DNA of 64,000 nt from Hyphomicrobiaceae bacterium (GCA_008933705.1 WBUN01000018.1:18044-82043), one strand, 5' to 3'. Positions 20,424-28,743 are shown, counted from the stretch's first letter. A program made the numbers and translations. The notes: generated from the sequence alone by a model not told the origin.

Positions 20424-20695
20424 CGGACGATGCGGAGCAGCACCTCATCCGAGCAGTCCGCGTCGCACGTAGACGGAATGATCTCGTGAGACCAGCCCCG
20501 ATCGTCCAGCTCCGGGTAAAGAAAGATCGGCTCGCGATCGAGGTGAGCAATCAACGCCGACTGGGCCTCGCCGCTGTCGATCAATCGCAGGATCTCGATC
20601 ATCGGCTCGGGCGGCGGAAGCCCCCGGACATCCACGTGCAGCGCGTCGACGGTCTGCCAAATCCGTGAACCGTCCTGCGGCCTAGTACAACTCAT
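20411..20695 (-). CDS. DUF2249-domain protein
   Basis: VDVRGLPPPEPMIEILRLIDSGEAQSALIAHLDREPIFLYPELDDRGW; ATG complement at 20693-20695 within ORF 20411..20803. Confidence 0.65.
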   Translation of the reverse strand: MSCTRPQDGSRIWQTVDALHVDVRGLPPPEPMIEILRLIDSGEAQSALIAHLDREPIFLYPELDDRGWSHEIIPSTCDADCSDEVLLRIVRWSA

Positions 20696-20880
20696 GCGCC
20701 AGCCTCCATGCGGCTTCACCACAAGCAGCCAAATATCCGGAATTTCAGCGCCATTGCTTCGTGGTTGCCTATCTTCCTTCCCCGAAATCCAATAGAACGA
20801 CACGGACCGCGTGTCGTGGCAAGCGCCTGACCGGCGCGCTTGTGAACGACCAACCGGTGTCCAATCTCTCCAGTCGAGCT

Positions 20881-21396
20881 ATGCGCAAGCGACGACACAG
20901 CCCTCCTCCCGATTCACCACCCGAAGCCGCTCTGCAAGGCGATAGCTGGCAGGTTGTGCGCATCCGCGCCGGCGATGTCGCCGACGTCATACGATTGGAC
21001 CACCGTGTGACAGGCCTTGCCAAGCCCGACTACTGGCGTGACATGTTCGAGCGCTACGGCAGACGCAGACTTGGCGAGAGAATGTTCCTGGTCGCCAAGA
21101 CGGTCGGCCCTGGCACTCTGCCGGATGTCCTTGGCTTCATCGTGGGCGAAGTACGTGCTTGGGAATTCGGATCCGCCCCGTGTGGATGGGTACTTGCGTT
21201 GTCGGTCGAGCCGCAGGCGCGCCTGCGTGGCATAGGCAAGGCGCTCCTCGGCGCTCTGGCGGCCGAGTTCAAGAAAGCCGGCGTCAACAAGATGCGAACC
21301 ATGGTTGCCAGAGACAATCAGCTCCACCTGCTGTTCTTTCGCAGCGAGGAGATGATGGCTGGACCGTACATCGAGCTCGAGAAGGAACTCGACTGA
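20881..21396 (+). CDS. GNAT-family acetyltransferase (paralogue 3, BadL-like position next to Rrf2 regulator)
   Basis: DVADVIRLDHRVTGLAKPDYWRDMF, LSVEPQARLRGIGKALLGAL; start ATG 20881. Confidence 0.7.
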   Translation: MRKRRHSPPPDSPPEAALQGDSWQVVRIRAGDVADVIRLDHRVTGLAKPDYWRDMFERYGRRRLGERMFLVAKTVGPGTLPDVLGFIVGEVRAWEFGSAPCGWVLALSVEPQARLRGIGKALLGALAAEFKKAGVNKMRTMVARDNQLHLLFFRSEEMMAGPYIELEKELD

Positions 21397-21456
21397 TGAG
21401 CGAGACGTGCGGCGTCGAGGGAGGGTTGCCATGAACATTGGACGCGAATCGGTGCG

Positions 21457-21897
21457 ATGAAGCTGCACGTCTCGAGCCGGCTTGCCATCTTTGCTCTGCT
21501 GGAACTCGCCGCCCGCCCTGAGCAGCAGCTCTCGGTGGCGGAGATTGGTGAGAAGTACGGCGTGTCGAGCCATCACCTGGCGAAGGTTATGCACGTTCTG
21601 GGTCGCGCAGGCCTGGTGCGATCCGCACGCGGCGCGGGCGGAGGGTATCAATTCAGCGGCAATGCGCGGCGCATGACCCTGCTCGATGTGATCCTGCTGT
21701 TCGAGACCCTGGAATCGCAAAACCATGATCCTGCGGTCGGGGAATTGAGCGAGGAAGGGCACGCGCTACGCGAGGTTATGAGCGAAATCGACGATATTAT
21801 ACGGGCCACGCTCGGCTCGATCACCATTGCCACGCTGCACAAGCTGGTCAGGCGCCAGCGGGAGCGACGCCCGCGACGTACGGCAGCCGCTTCCTAG
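21457..21897 (+). CDS. Rrf2-family transcriptional regulator (BadM-like)
   Basis: MKLHVSSRLAIFALLELAARPEQQLSVAEIGEKYGVSSHHLAKVMHVLGRAGLVRSARGAGGGYQF; no cysteines in the 146-aa sequence. Confidence 0.8.
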   Translation: MKLHVSSRLAIFALLELAARPEQQLSVAEIGEKYGVSSHHLAKVMHVLGRAGLVRSARGAGGGYQFSGNARRMTLLDVILLFETLESQNHDPAVGELSEEGHALREVMSEIDDIIRATLGSITIATLHKLVRRQRERRPRRTAAAS

Positions 21898-21920
21898 CCG
21901 GATCAGCATTCGGGGCAAGG

Positions 21921-22712
21921 TCAAGGGACTGACGGCCTTGTAACCTCATCGATACCTGCAAGCTGGAAGAGGGCTTGCGGGTCCTCGATCGTCAATCTGC
22001 GTCCACGCACGGTCACGCCCCATCCCGCCAGGCGCGCAAGATCGCGCGAGAGCGTCTCTTTCGCCATTCCCAATCGCGAGGCGAGCACGGACTTGTCGTA
22101 GGGAAGCCTGATCTCGGCCGAGCTATCGGCCTTCATATGCATGGCGAGAACCCAAGCAACGAGCCGCTCGAAGCATGTTTTCGACCGCACGCTCTTTAGC
22201 TCGCGGAGCATATCCGACAGCCTCGAGGCCAAGCCTGTCGCAATGGCTTCGGCGAACTGGGGCTCGGCTCGGATGAGGCGAAGCGCTCGATCGGCAGGTA
22301 TGCGGCCAACGAACGAGGGCTGGACGGTACGCGCCGACGTCAGCACCGGAGCGCCTTCCAAGATGGCTTCCACCGGAAAGAAGGTCGGCGGCCGCAGGAT
22401 CGACACGGCTACACTTCGACCGTCGCTGCGCGTCGTCGAAAGCTCGACAAGGCCGTCGATGAGAAGGAACAGGTGCTCCGGCGCGCAGCCCTCCCGAAGC
22501 AGCTCGGTCTTAGCGCTGATGCGCGCCACGGACATGTGTGCAGCCAGCTTCTCAACCGCTCTTGAAGACAGCTCGGCGAGGATGGGAAGGCCGCGAAGAC
22601 GCTTGCGCTCGCACGCCTGCATCCGACTGCTCGCCATTTTGGCAGTGGGCGACTTGCGCCCTTTCACGCGCTGTGGGGGATCGACCCGGATACGGTCGCC
22701 TGCATCAGCCAT
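21921..22712 (-). CDS. Crp/Fnr-family transcriptional regulator
   Basis: cNMP-binding-like beta-roll and HTH LPYDKSVLASRLGMAKETLSRDLARL with E-xx-SR recognition motif; no FNR-type N-terminal Cys cluster. Confidence 0.8.
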   Translation of the reverse strand: MADAGDRIRVDPPQRVKGRKSPTAKMASSRMQACERKRLRGLPILAELSSRAVEKLAAHMSVARISAKTELLREGCAPEHLFLLIDGLVELSTTRSDGRSVAVSILRPPTFFPVEAILEGAPVLTSARTVQPSFVGRIPADRALRLIRAEPQFAEAIATGLASRLSDMLRELKSVRSKTCFERLVAWVLAMHMKADSSAEIRLPYDKSVLASRLGMAKETLSRDLARLAGWGVTVRGRRLTIEDPQALFQLAGIDEVTRPSVP

Positions 22713-22792
22713 TTAGTTTGTGACCTGACAAGTGCCAATCGTGGCTCTGCGCTTGTGACTGCGTCATCAATCTCATTCGCCCCGTGAATATT

Positions 22793-22810
22793 CCTTGACC
22801 ATAGTCAAGG
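22793..22810. promoter_or_regulatory. Crp/Fnr-type box CCTTGACCATAGTCAAGG
   Basis: Perfect dyad TTGAC-N4-GTCAA about 60 bp upstream of the heme-copper oxidoreductase operon (ATG 22872). Confidence 0.65.
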
Positions 22811-22871
22811 CACGCAGGTGCCGGGTGCGTATCGTCTCATCGCGATAAAGATCGAGCCGAGGGGACCACCC

Positions 22872-23036
22872 ATGTCGAAAAACGAAGCATCATCGGATGC
22901 ACCGGAGAATATCCCCTTCATGCAGCGCGTGCTCGACAGTCCATTCCTGCTTCTCTTTCTCGGCGTGACCATCCCGACGGTGTTCTACACGCTGTGGGGA
23001 GTCATGGAAATCGCGTCGATACCCATCGCGAAATGA
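22872..23036 (+). CDS. small single-TM protein, putative accessory subunit of heme-copper oxidoreductase
   Basis: 54 aa MSKNEASSDAPENIPFMQRVLDSPFLLLFLGVTIPTVFYTLWGVMEIASIPIAK; upstream of subunit II. Confidence 0.6.
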   Translation: MSKNEASSDAPENIPFMQRVLDSPFLLLFLGVTIPTVFYTLWGVMEIASIPIAK

Positions 23037-23077
23037 CGGAAGCGTTTTGGTGAGCACCGAGCTTTAGGGGGGCTGAG

Positions 23078-23629
23078 ATGGCTGTCACACCGCCTGCACA
23101 ACGAAATTGGTGGAAGGAGCCAATCGAGCGTGTCGAGCTGATTTGGACCGTGCTCGCGTTTCTGTGGGGCATCGCGATGTTCGCCACCATGATCCTGTGG
23201 CACGTCGTCGGAAAGCAGAATCTCGCCAACGAAGCCTATCGAATCTCGCCCGACGTCTTCATGACAAGGACCGAGGCGTTTGCGAAGAAGTACAAGGTTC
23301 GCGAGGAGGGCAAGACGGGCGTGCCGGTCGTGCGCCCACCTGCGGGCGCTGACGTCTACATGCTGGGGCGGCTGTGGGAGTGGTGGCCCGTGCTGGAGCT
23401 GGAGAAGGGGCAAAGCTATCGCCTCCATCTCTCGTCCGTTGACTGGCAGCATGGCTTCTCGCTGCAGCCGATCAACGTCAACATCCAAGTTCATCCCGGA
23501 TACGAGCACATATTGACGATCACGCCCGATCAGTCCGGTCAGTACGGCATCGTCTGCAATGAATTCTGCGGGATCGGCCATCATCAGATGACCGGCAAGA
23601 TCCACGTCGTCGAACGCAAGCCGCAGTGA
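23078..23629 (+). CDS. heme-copper oxidoreductase subunit II with CuA site
   Basis: N-terminal TM helix; DWQHGFSL and CNEFCGIGHHQM (CxxxCxxxHxxM CuA motif). Confidence 0.85.
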   Translation: MAVTPPAQRNWWKEPIERVELIWTVLAFLWGIAMFATMILWHVVGKQNLANEAYRISPDVFMTRTEAFAKKYKVREEGKTGVPVVRPPAGADVYMLGRLWEWWPVLELEKGQSYRLHLSSVDWQHGFSLQPINVNIQVHPGYEHILTITPDQSGQYGIVCNEFCGIGHHQMTGKIHVVERKPQ

Positions 23630-23638
23630 GGGGGCGCC

Positions 23639-25372
23639 ATGACCACCGTTGATGTTGCAGCGGGCCAAGCCGTTGCAGGCCGCCAGGCGCAATTCCGCAG
23701 CTGCCCGTTTACCGGCTTGAGGGTCGATCTTGCGGCCCAGAAGCTCATCATCGCCAATGCGGTCGCCGCAGTGATATTCCTCGCCGTCGGTGGGCTGTTC
23801 GGCCTTCTGGTGGCGCTCACGCGATGGCCGGCCGTGCATCTCCTGCCGGCTGAGCTGTTCTACCTGGTCCTGACCGGGCACGGGGCGAACGTCTTGCTCT
23901 TCTGGATCATCTTCTTCGAGATCGCGGTCCTCTATTTCGCGTCGGCAGTCCTGCTCAACTCGCGCCTGGCGACGCCCAAGCTCGGCTGGCTGGCCTTCAT
24001 CCTGATGGTGGTCGGCGCCGTGATGGCCAACGTGGCGGTCTTGCAGGGCGACTCGACCGTCATGTTCACGTCCTATCCGCCGATGAAGGCGGCGCCGCAC
24101 TTCTATCTTGGCCTGATCCTCTTTGCGGTCGGCGCCCTGGTCGGTGTCGGCATCTTCTTCGCGACGCTCGTCATCGCCAAGGAGGAGCGCACCTACGAGG
24201 GCTCGATTCCGCTCGTCACGTTCGGTGCGCTCACCGCGGCGATCATCGCGGTCTACACCATCGCCTCCGGCGCCATAATCCTGATACCGACGTTCCTGTG
24301 GTCGGTCGGGCTTATCGGCACCATCGATCCTCTGATGTACAAGGTGGTGTGGTGGGGCATGGGGCACGCGTCACAGCAGATCAATGTGTCTGCCCACGTG
24401 GCGCTTTGGTATGCCATCGCCGCTCTGACCGTCGGCGCGCAGCCGCTGTCGGAGAAGGTGAGCCGCACCGCCTTCTTTCTCTACATTCTGTTCCTGCAGC
24501 TGGCCTCCGCGCACCATCTCCTGGTCGAGCCGGGCATCAGCTCCGAATGGAAGATCTTCAATACCAGCTACGCCATGTACCTCGCCGTGCTCGGCAGCAT
24601 GATCCACGGCCTGACCGTGCCCGGATCGATCGAGGCAGCACAGCGGCGCAACGGCTTCACCAAGGGCGCGTTCGAGTGGTTGCGCAAGGCGCCGTGGGGC
24701 AATCCGGCCTTTGCCGGCATGTTCCTTTCGCTGGTGATGTTCGGGTTCATCGGTGGAATCTCCGGGGTCGTGCTCGGTACCGAGCAGATCAATCTGCTCA
24801 TGCACAACACCCTCTACGTCCCCGGGCACTTCCACGGCACTGTCGTGGCCGGAACGACGCTGGCATTCATGGCGGCGACCTACCTGGTGCTGCCGCTCAT
24901 CTTCCAGCGCGAGGTGGCGTTCCCGAGGCTTGCAAAGATCCAGCCCTACCTGTTTGGCATCGGCGCAGCGGGCATCTCGCTGTTCATGATGGGTGCCGGC
25001 ACACTGGGCATTCCGCGCCGGCATTGGGACATGACGCTGGCCGACGCGTCGATGCCCTATGAGTTCTCCGCCGCCGCATTCCTCATGATGGGCTTGAACG
25101 GCGTATTTGCGGTTCTCGCGGCGCTCGGAGGGATCATCTACATCGTGGTCGTCGTCGCCTCCGCGCTCGGCGGAAAGAAGGTCGATGCCTCCCGTCCGGC
25201 GTGGCAGTTCCCGGTGACGAGTGCGGCAGGTGCGAACGTAGCGAAGTATGGGAGCCATGGGACGGTCAAGCTGCCAGGCACGATCATCCTGGTGGGCGTC
25301 TTCTTCGTCGCCTTCATGCTCTACTACTACGTGAACTGGAAGTATCTCTCGGCGGTCTGGCCGCTCCGCTGA
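23639..25372 (+). CDS. heme-copper oxidoreductase catalytic subunit (COX1/B-family-like; possible sNOR-type NO reductase)
   Basis: 577 aa; His ligands TGHGANVLLFW, WWGMGHASQQINVSAHV, ASAHHLLVEPG, YVPGHFHGTVVAG; no Tyr at canonical helix VI (H+4) position. Confidence 0.8.
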   Translation: MTTVDVAAGQAVAGRQAQFRSCPFTGLRVDLAAQKLIIANAVAAVIFLAVGGLFGLLVALTRWPAVHLLPAELFYLVLTGHGANVLLFWIIFFEIAVLYFASAVLLNSRLATPKLGWLAFILMVVGAVMANVAVLQGDSTVMFTSYPPMKAAPHFYLGLILFAVGALVGVGIFFATLVIAKEERTYEGSIPLVTFGALTAAIIAVYTIASGAIILIPTFLWSVGLIGTIDPLMYKVVWWGMGHASQQINVSAHVALWYAIAALTVGAQPLSEKVSRTAFFLYILFLQLASAHHLLVEPGISSEWKIFNTSYAMYLAVLGSMIHGLTVPGSIEAAQRRNGFTKGAFEWLRKAPWGNPAFAGMFLSLVMFGFIGGISGVVLGTEQINLLMHNTLYVPGHFHGTVVAGTTLAFMAATYLVLPLIFQREVAFPRLAKIQPYLFGIGAAGISLFMMGAGTLGIPRRHWDMTLADASMPYEFSAAAFLMMGLNGVFAVLAALGGIIYIVVVVASALGGKKVDASRPAWQFPVTSAAGANVAKYGSHGTVKLPGTIILVGVFFVAFMLYYYVNWKYLSAVWPLR

Positions 25373-25381
25373 ACACGGGAC

Positions 25382-25404
25382 GGCCCGCCGCCGGTCGGCG
25401 GGCC
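25382..25404. terminator. strong GC hairpin between catalytic subunit and ctaB
   Basis: ggcccgccg-ccggt-cggcgggcc, 9-bp perfect stem, no strong T-tract. Confidence 0.4.
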
Positions 25405-25427
25405 TCTTCCAGGCAAGGAGGATCCCG

Positions 25428-26291
25428 ATGCTTGCACGGCTCAGTCAGGTCGCCTCCCTCCTGAAGCTGCGAATCGGCGTGGCGATTGCGGCGAGTGCTC
25501 TTGCCGGCATGGCAGCGGCCAACGGGCCAGCACCGTCGGGGGCGCAGGTGCTTGCGTTTGCTCTGGCGGTGCTCGGTGGTGCGGGCGCAGCAGGTGCCTT
25601 CAACCACTACTACGAGCGCGATCTCGATGTTCGCATGAAGCGCACGCATCAACGCCCGTTTGCGAGCGGCACCCTTGATGGCAGCCGCTGGTGGCTTGCG
25701 TCCTTCGCGGTCTTGCTGGCTGCGTCGCTGGCATTGGCAGCGGCCAGCGGCGGCCTGGTGGCAGCGCTCTATGTCTTCCTCGGGGCCTTCACCTACGGCG
25801 TCGTCTATACGGTATGGCTCAAGCGCCGGACGGTTTGGAACATCGTCGTGGGCGGGCTCGCAGGCAGCTTTGCCGTGCTCGCCGGCGCTGCGGTGGTCGA
25901 TCCCGCGCCGCAAGTTGTCCCTGCCCTGCTTGCCGTGGTGCTCTTCCTCTGGACGCCGCCGCATTTCTGGAGCCTGGCGGCGGCGCGACGGGACGACTAT
26001 GCGGCCGCGGCCGTACCCATGCTTCCGGTCACCGCGCCGGAGCGGACTTGGACCCTGGCCATCCTGCTGCACACAGCAGCGCTGGTCGCGCTGTCTCTGG
26101 TTCCGCTGGGCTTCGGTCTTGGTCTGATCTATGGCGTCGCCGCCGCGGTCGGTGGCGGCTACTTCCTGTGGCGCACCTGGCTGCTCTACCGTGCGCCAAG
26201 CCGCGGCACGGCGATGGCCAGCTTCGCGGCCTCGCTGATCCAGCTCCTGCTGCTGGTCTTCGGCGTTGTCGCCGATGCCTTCATCGGATGA
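25428..26291 (+). CDS. ctaB: protoheme IX farnesyltransferase (heme O synthase)
   Basis: UbiA family NHYYERDLDVRMKRTHQRPFASG; between COX subunits and SCO. Confidence 0.88.
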   Translation: MLARLSQVASLLKLRIGVAIAASALAGMAAANGPAPSGAQVLAFALAVLGGAGAAGAFNHYYERDLDVRMKRTHQRPFASGTLDGSRWWLASFAVLLAASLALAAASGGLVAALYVFLGAFTYGVVYTVWLKRRTVWNIVVGGLAGSFAVLAGAAVVDPAPQVVPALLAVVLFLWTPPHFWSLAAARRDDYAAAAVPMLPVTAPERTWTLAILLHTAALVALSLVPLGFGLGLIYGVAAAVGGGYFLWRTWLLYRAPSRGTAMASFAASLIQLLLLVFGVVADAFIG

Positions 26292-27121
26292 GCCACTGCA
26301 TGCGGCGATATCTTGCGACAGCGCTACTCTCCGTTGTTCTTGGCATGACAACATCGATGGCGGCCGCGCATCGCCCCGCGGACGATCTGTCGCGCGCACC
26401 AGTCCTCGACCAGGGCCGGGCGCTGGAGATCAGCCAGAACGCCATTGGCCGTCCCGTCGGCGAATATCGATTCATCGATGCGAAGGGTGCACGCGTCGAC
26501 ATCGGCGAGCTGCGCGGCAAGCCCGTGGTGATCAGCCTCATCTACACGAGCTGCAGCCACGTGTGTCCCATGATTACGCAAAGGCTGCGCCAGGCCGTGG
26601 AGGAGGCGCAGCGGGTGATCGGGGCCGATCGGTTCACGGTGATCACGGTCGGTTTCGACACGCGCAACGATACGCCCATGCGCATGGCGGCCTTTGCACG
26701 CGCGCAAGGCGTGGATCTGCCGAACTGGAGGTTCCTCAGCGGTGACGAGGCGGCGGTGTCCGCATTGGCCAAGAGCATCGGCTTCACCTATGCCCCTGCC
26801 GCCGGCGGCTATCTGCATGTCTCGCAGGTGTCCATCGTCGACCGGGATGGTCGTGTCTACCGCCAGGTCTATGGCGACGACTTCCCCATTCAGGTGTTCA
26901 TGGAGCCTCTGAAAGAGGCCGTGTATGGCACGATCGGAACGCTCGGCAGCGTGAACGCCCTGTTCGACCGTGTGCGATTCCTATGCACGGTCTATGATCC
27001 GAACCAGGGGCGCTACCGCATCAGCTATGCGATTGTCATGAGTCTGCTCGCAGGTGTCATCTCTCTGGGCGCCACGGCTGTCGTCATCACCCGTGCATGG
27101 CTCAACAGTCGGCACGCATGA
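26288..27121 (+). CDS. SCO1/SenC-family copper chaperone with C-terminal TM helix
   Basis: VVISLIYTSCSHVCPMITQRL (CxxxCP), GYLHVSQVSIVDRDG; ATGA overlap with ctaB. Confidence 0.82.
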   Translation: MSHCMRRYLATALLSVVLGMTTSMAAAHRPADDLSRAPVLDQGRALEISQNAIGRPVGEYRFIDAKGARVDIGELRGKPVVISLIYTSCSHVCPMITQRLRQAVEEAQRVIGADRFTVITVGFDTRNDTPMRMAAFARAQGVDLPNWRFLSGDEAAVSALAKSIGFTYAPAAGGYLHVSQVSIVDRDGRVYRQVYGDDFPIQVFMEPLKEAVYGTIGTLGSVNALFDRVRFLCTVYDPNQGRYRISYAIVMSLLAGVISLGATAVVITRAWLNSRHA

Positions 27122-28743
27122 TGGCTCCTACTGGCGATCCCAGCAAGCGAAACAGCCGGGCGCGCTCCGCGCTTCGCGCGACCATCGAGTACCTCGAGCG
27201 AGGGGCCGATCGCGTCTTCGGACCGAATCTGAACCCATTCGCGCATCTTGGAGCGCTCGGCTTCTTTCTGTTCTGGATCGTTGCCGTCAGCGGCATCTAT
27301 CTTTTCATCTTCTTCGATACCGGCGTCGTCGATGCCTACGACTCGGTGGAGGCGATCACGCACGCGCAGTGGTTCGCTGGCGGCGTCATGCGCAGCTTTC
27401 ACCGCTACGCCTCGGACCTGATGGTCGTGGTGCTTGTGGTGCACGTCGCGCGTGAATTCGCACTCGATCGCTATCGCGGAGCGCGGTGGTTCTCGTGGAT
27501 CACCGGCGTGCCGATCATCTGGATGCTGTACGCCTCGGGCATCACCGGCTACTGGCTGGTCTGGGACAAGCTTGCTCAATACGTTGCAATCGTCAGCTCT
27601 GAGCTGCTCGACTGGTTGCCGATCTTCGGCGAGCCGATCGCGCGGAACTTTCTCGCACCGGGCAGCCTGAGCGATCGCTTCTTCACGCTGCTCGTGTTCA
27701 TGCACATTGCCATCCCGCTGATACTTCTGTTCATCATGTGGGTGCACATCCTGCGCATCTCGCGGCCGAAAGTTAACCCGCCGCGGGCGTTGGCGATCAT
27801 CGTGCTTCTCGGCCTTGTCGTAGTGTCGCTGTGGAAGCCTGCGCTGAGCCAGGGTCCTGCCGACCTCTCCAAGGTGCCCAACGGGGTCGGCTTGGACTGG
27901 TTCTACCTGCCGCTCTATCCGCTCGTCGATCTGTGGTCGCGAGGTGCGGTCTGGGCCCTGCTCGGCGGCTTCACGCTCATGCTGATCATCCTGCCGTGGC
28001 TGCCGCCGTTTCGCCGAGCCAGGCCCGCAGTGGTGGATCTGGCGTATTGCAACGGCTGTGCACGCTGCGTCGAGGACTGTCCCTATGAGGCAGTCAGGCT
28101 CGTACCGCGGACCGATGGGCGTCCGTTCGACCAGCAGGTGCAGGTCAACGCATCGCTGTGCGTAAGCTGCGGCGTTTGCGTAGGGGCCTGCCCATCTTCA
28201 ACGCCGTTCCGGCGCACGACCGATCTCAAGACCGGCATCGATTTGCCGGACTTGCCTTTGCAGACCCTGAGGGAGCGCACCGAAGAGGCCGCCGCCGGTC
28301 TGTCTGGGCAGGAGCGTGTGCTGATCTTCGCGTGTGCGCACGGCGCGGGATCGGGCCGACGGCAAGGTACGGTGGAGGTTCCCTGCGTCGCGATGGTTCC
28401 GCCTTCCCTCATCGACTACGCCATCAGCCGCAATCTTGCCGACGGCGTGGTGGTCGCCGGTTGCGCCGAGCGCGCCTGCTACAATCGCCTTGGGGTTGCC
28501 TGGAGCGAGCAGCGCTTCGCCCGTCAGCGCAATCCGTACCTGCGGGCGAGGGTGCCACGGGAACGGCTGGCTACCATCTGGGCATCGCCGACCGAGAAAG
28601 GCCGCTTCGCGCATGAACTGGCAGCGTTTGCGAGCGCGGTCGCCTCCCTTCCGCCAAGCCAACGCTCACCGGAGGCGCCGCCAGAGGATGCAGCTGTTGA
28701 GGCTACTGCCGCGGACGACACACCGGAGGAGCTCGTGCCATGA
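27118..28743 (+). CDS. cytochrome b (N-terminal type) - 2[4Fe-4S] ferredoxin - MvhD-like fusion protein
   Basis: Two H-x13-H pairs (SFHRYASDLMVVVLVVH; MHIAIPLILLFIMWVH), CNGCARCVEDCPYEA and CVSCGVCVGACPSS, C-term FACAHG...VPC...VAGCAERACYNRLG. Confidence 0.75.
   Translation: MMAPTGDPSKRNSRARSALRATIEYLERGADRVFGPNLNPFAHLGALGFFLFWIVAVSGIYLFIFFDTGVVDAYDSVEAITHAQWFAGGVMRSFHRYASDLMVVVLVVHVAREFALDRYRGARWFSWITGVPIIWMLYASGITGYWLVWDKLAQYVAIVSSELLDWLPIFGEPIARNFLAPGSLSDRFFTLLVFMHIAIPLILLFIMWVHILRISRPKVNPPRALAIIVLLGLVVVSLWKPALSQGPADLSKVPNGVGLDWFYLPLYPLVDLWSRGAVWALLGGFTLMLIILPWLPPFRRARPAVVDLAYCNGCARCVEDCPYEAVRLVPRTDGRPFDQQVQVNASLCVSCGVCVGACPSSTPFRRTTDLKTGIDLPDLPLQTLRERTEEAAAGLSGQERVLIFACAHGAGSGRRQGTVEVPCVAMVPPSLIDYAISRNLADGVVVAGCAERACYNRLGVAWSEQRFARQRNPYLRARVPRERLATIWASPTEKGRFAHELAAFASAVASLPPSQRSPEAPPEDAAVEATAADDTPEELVP

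Noticed and set aside
18928-20550. 540-aa minus-strand ORF overlapping the NnrS/HCO-like gene in another frame
   Set aside because: Arg/Pro/Ser-rich translation with no domain; the 19143..20423 frame is a clean polytopic protein.
22786-22793. GAATATTC palindrome just upstream of the heme-copper operon as another sulfur operator
   Set aside because: Lacks the 8-bp spacer arrangement; only an isolated 8-mer beside the Crp/Fnr box.
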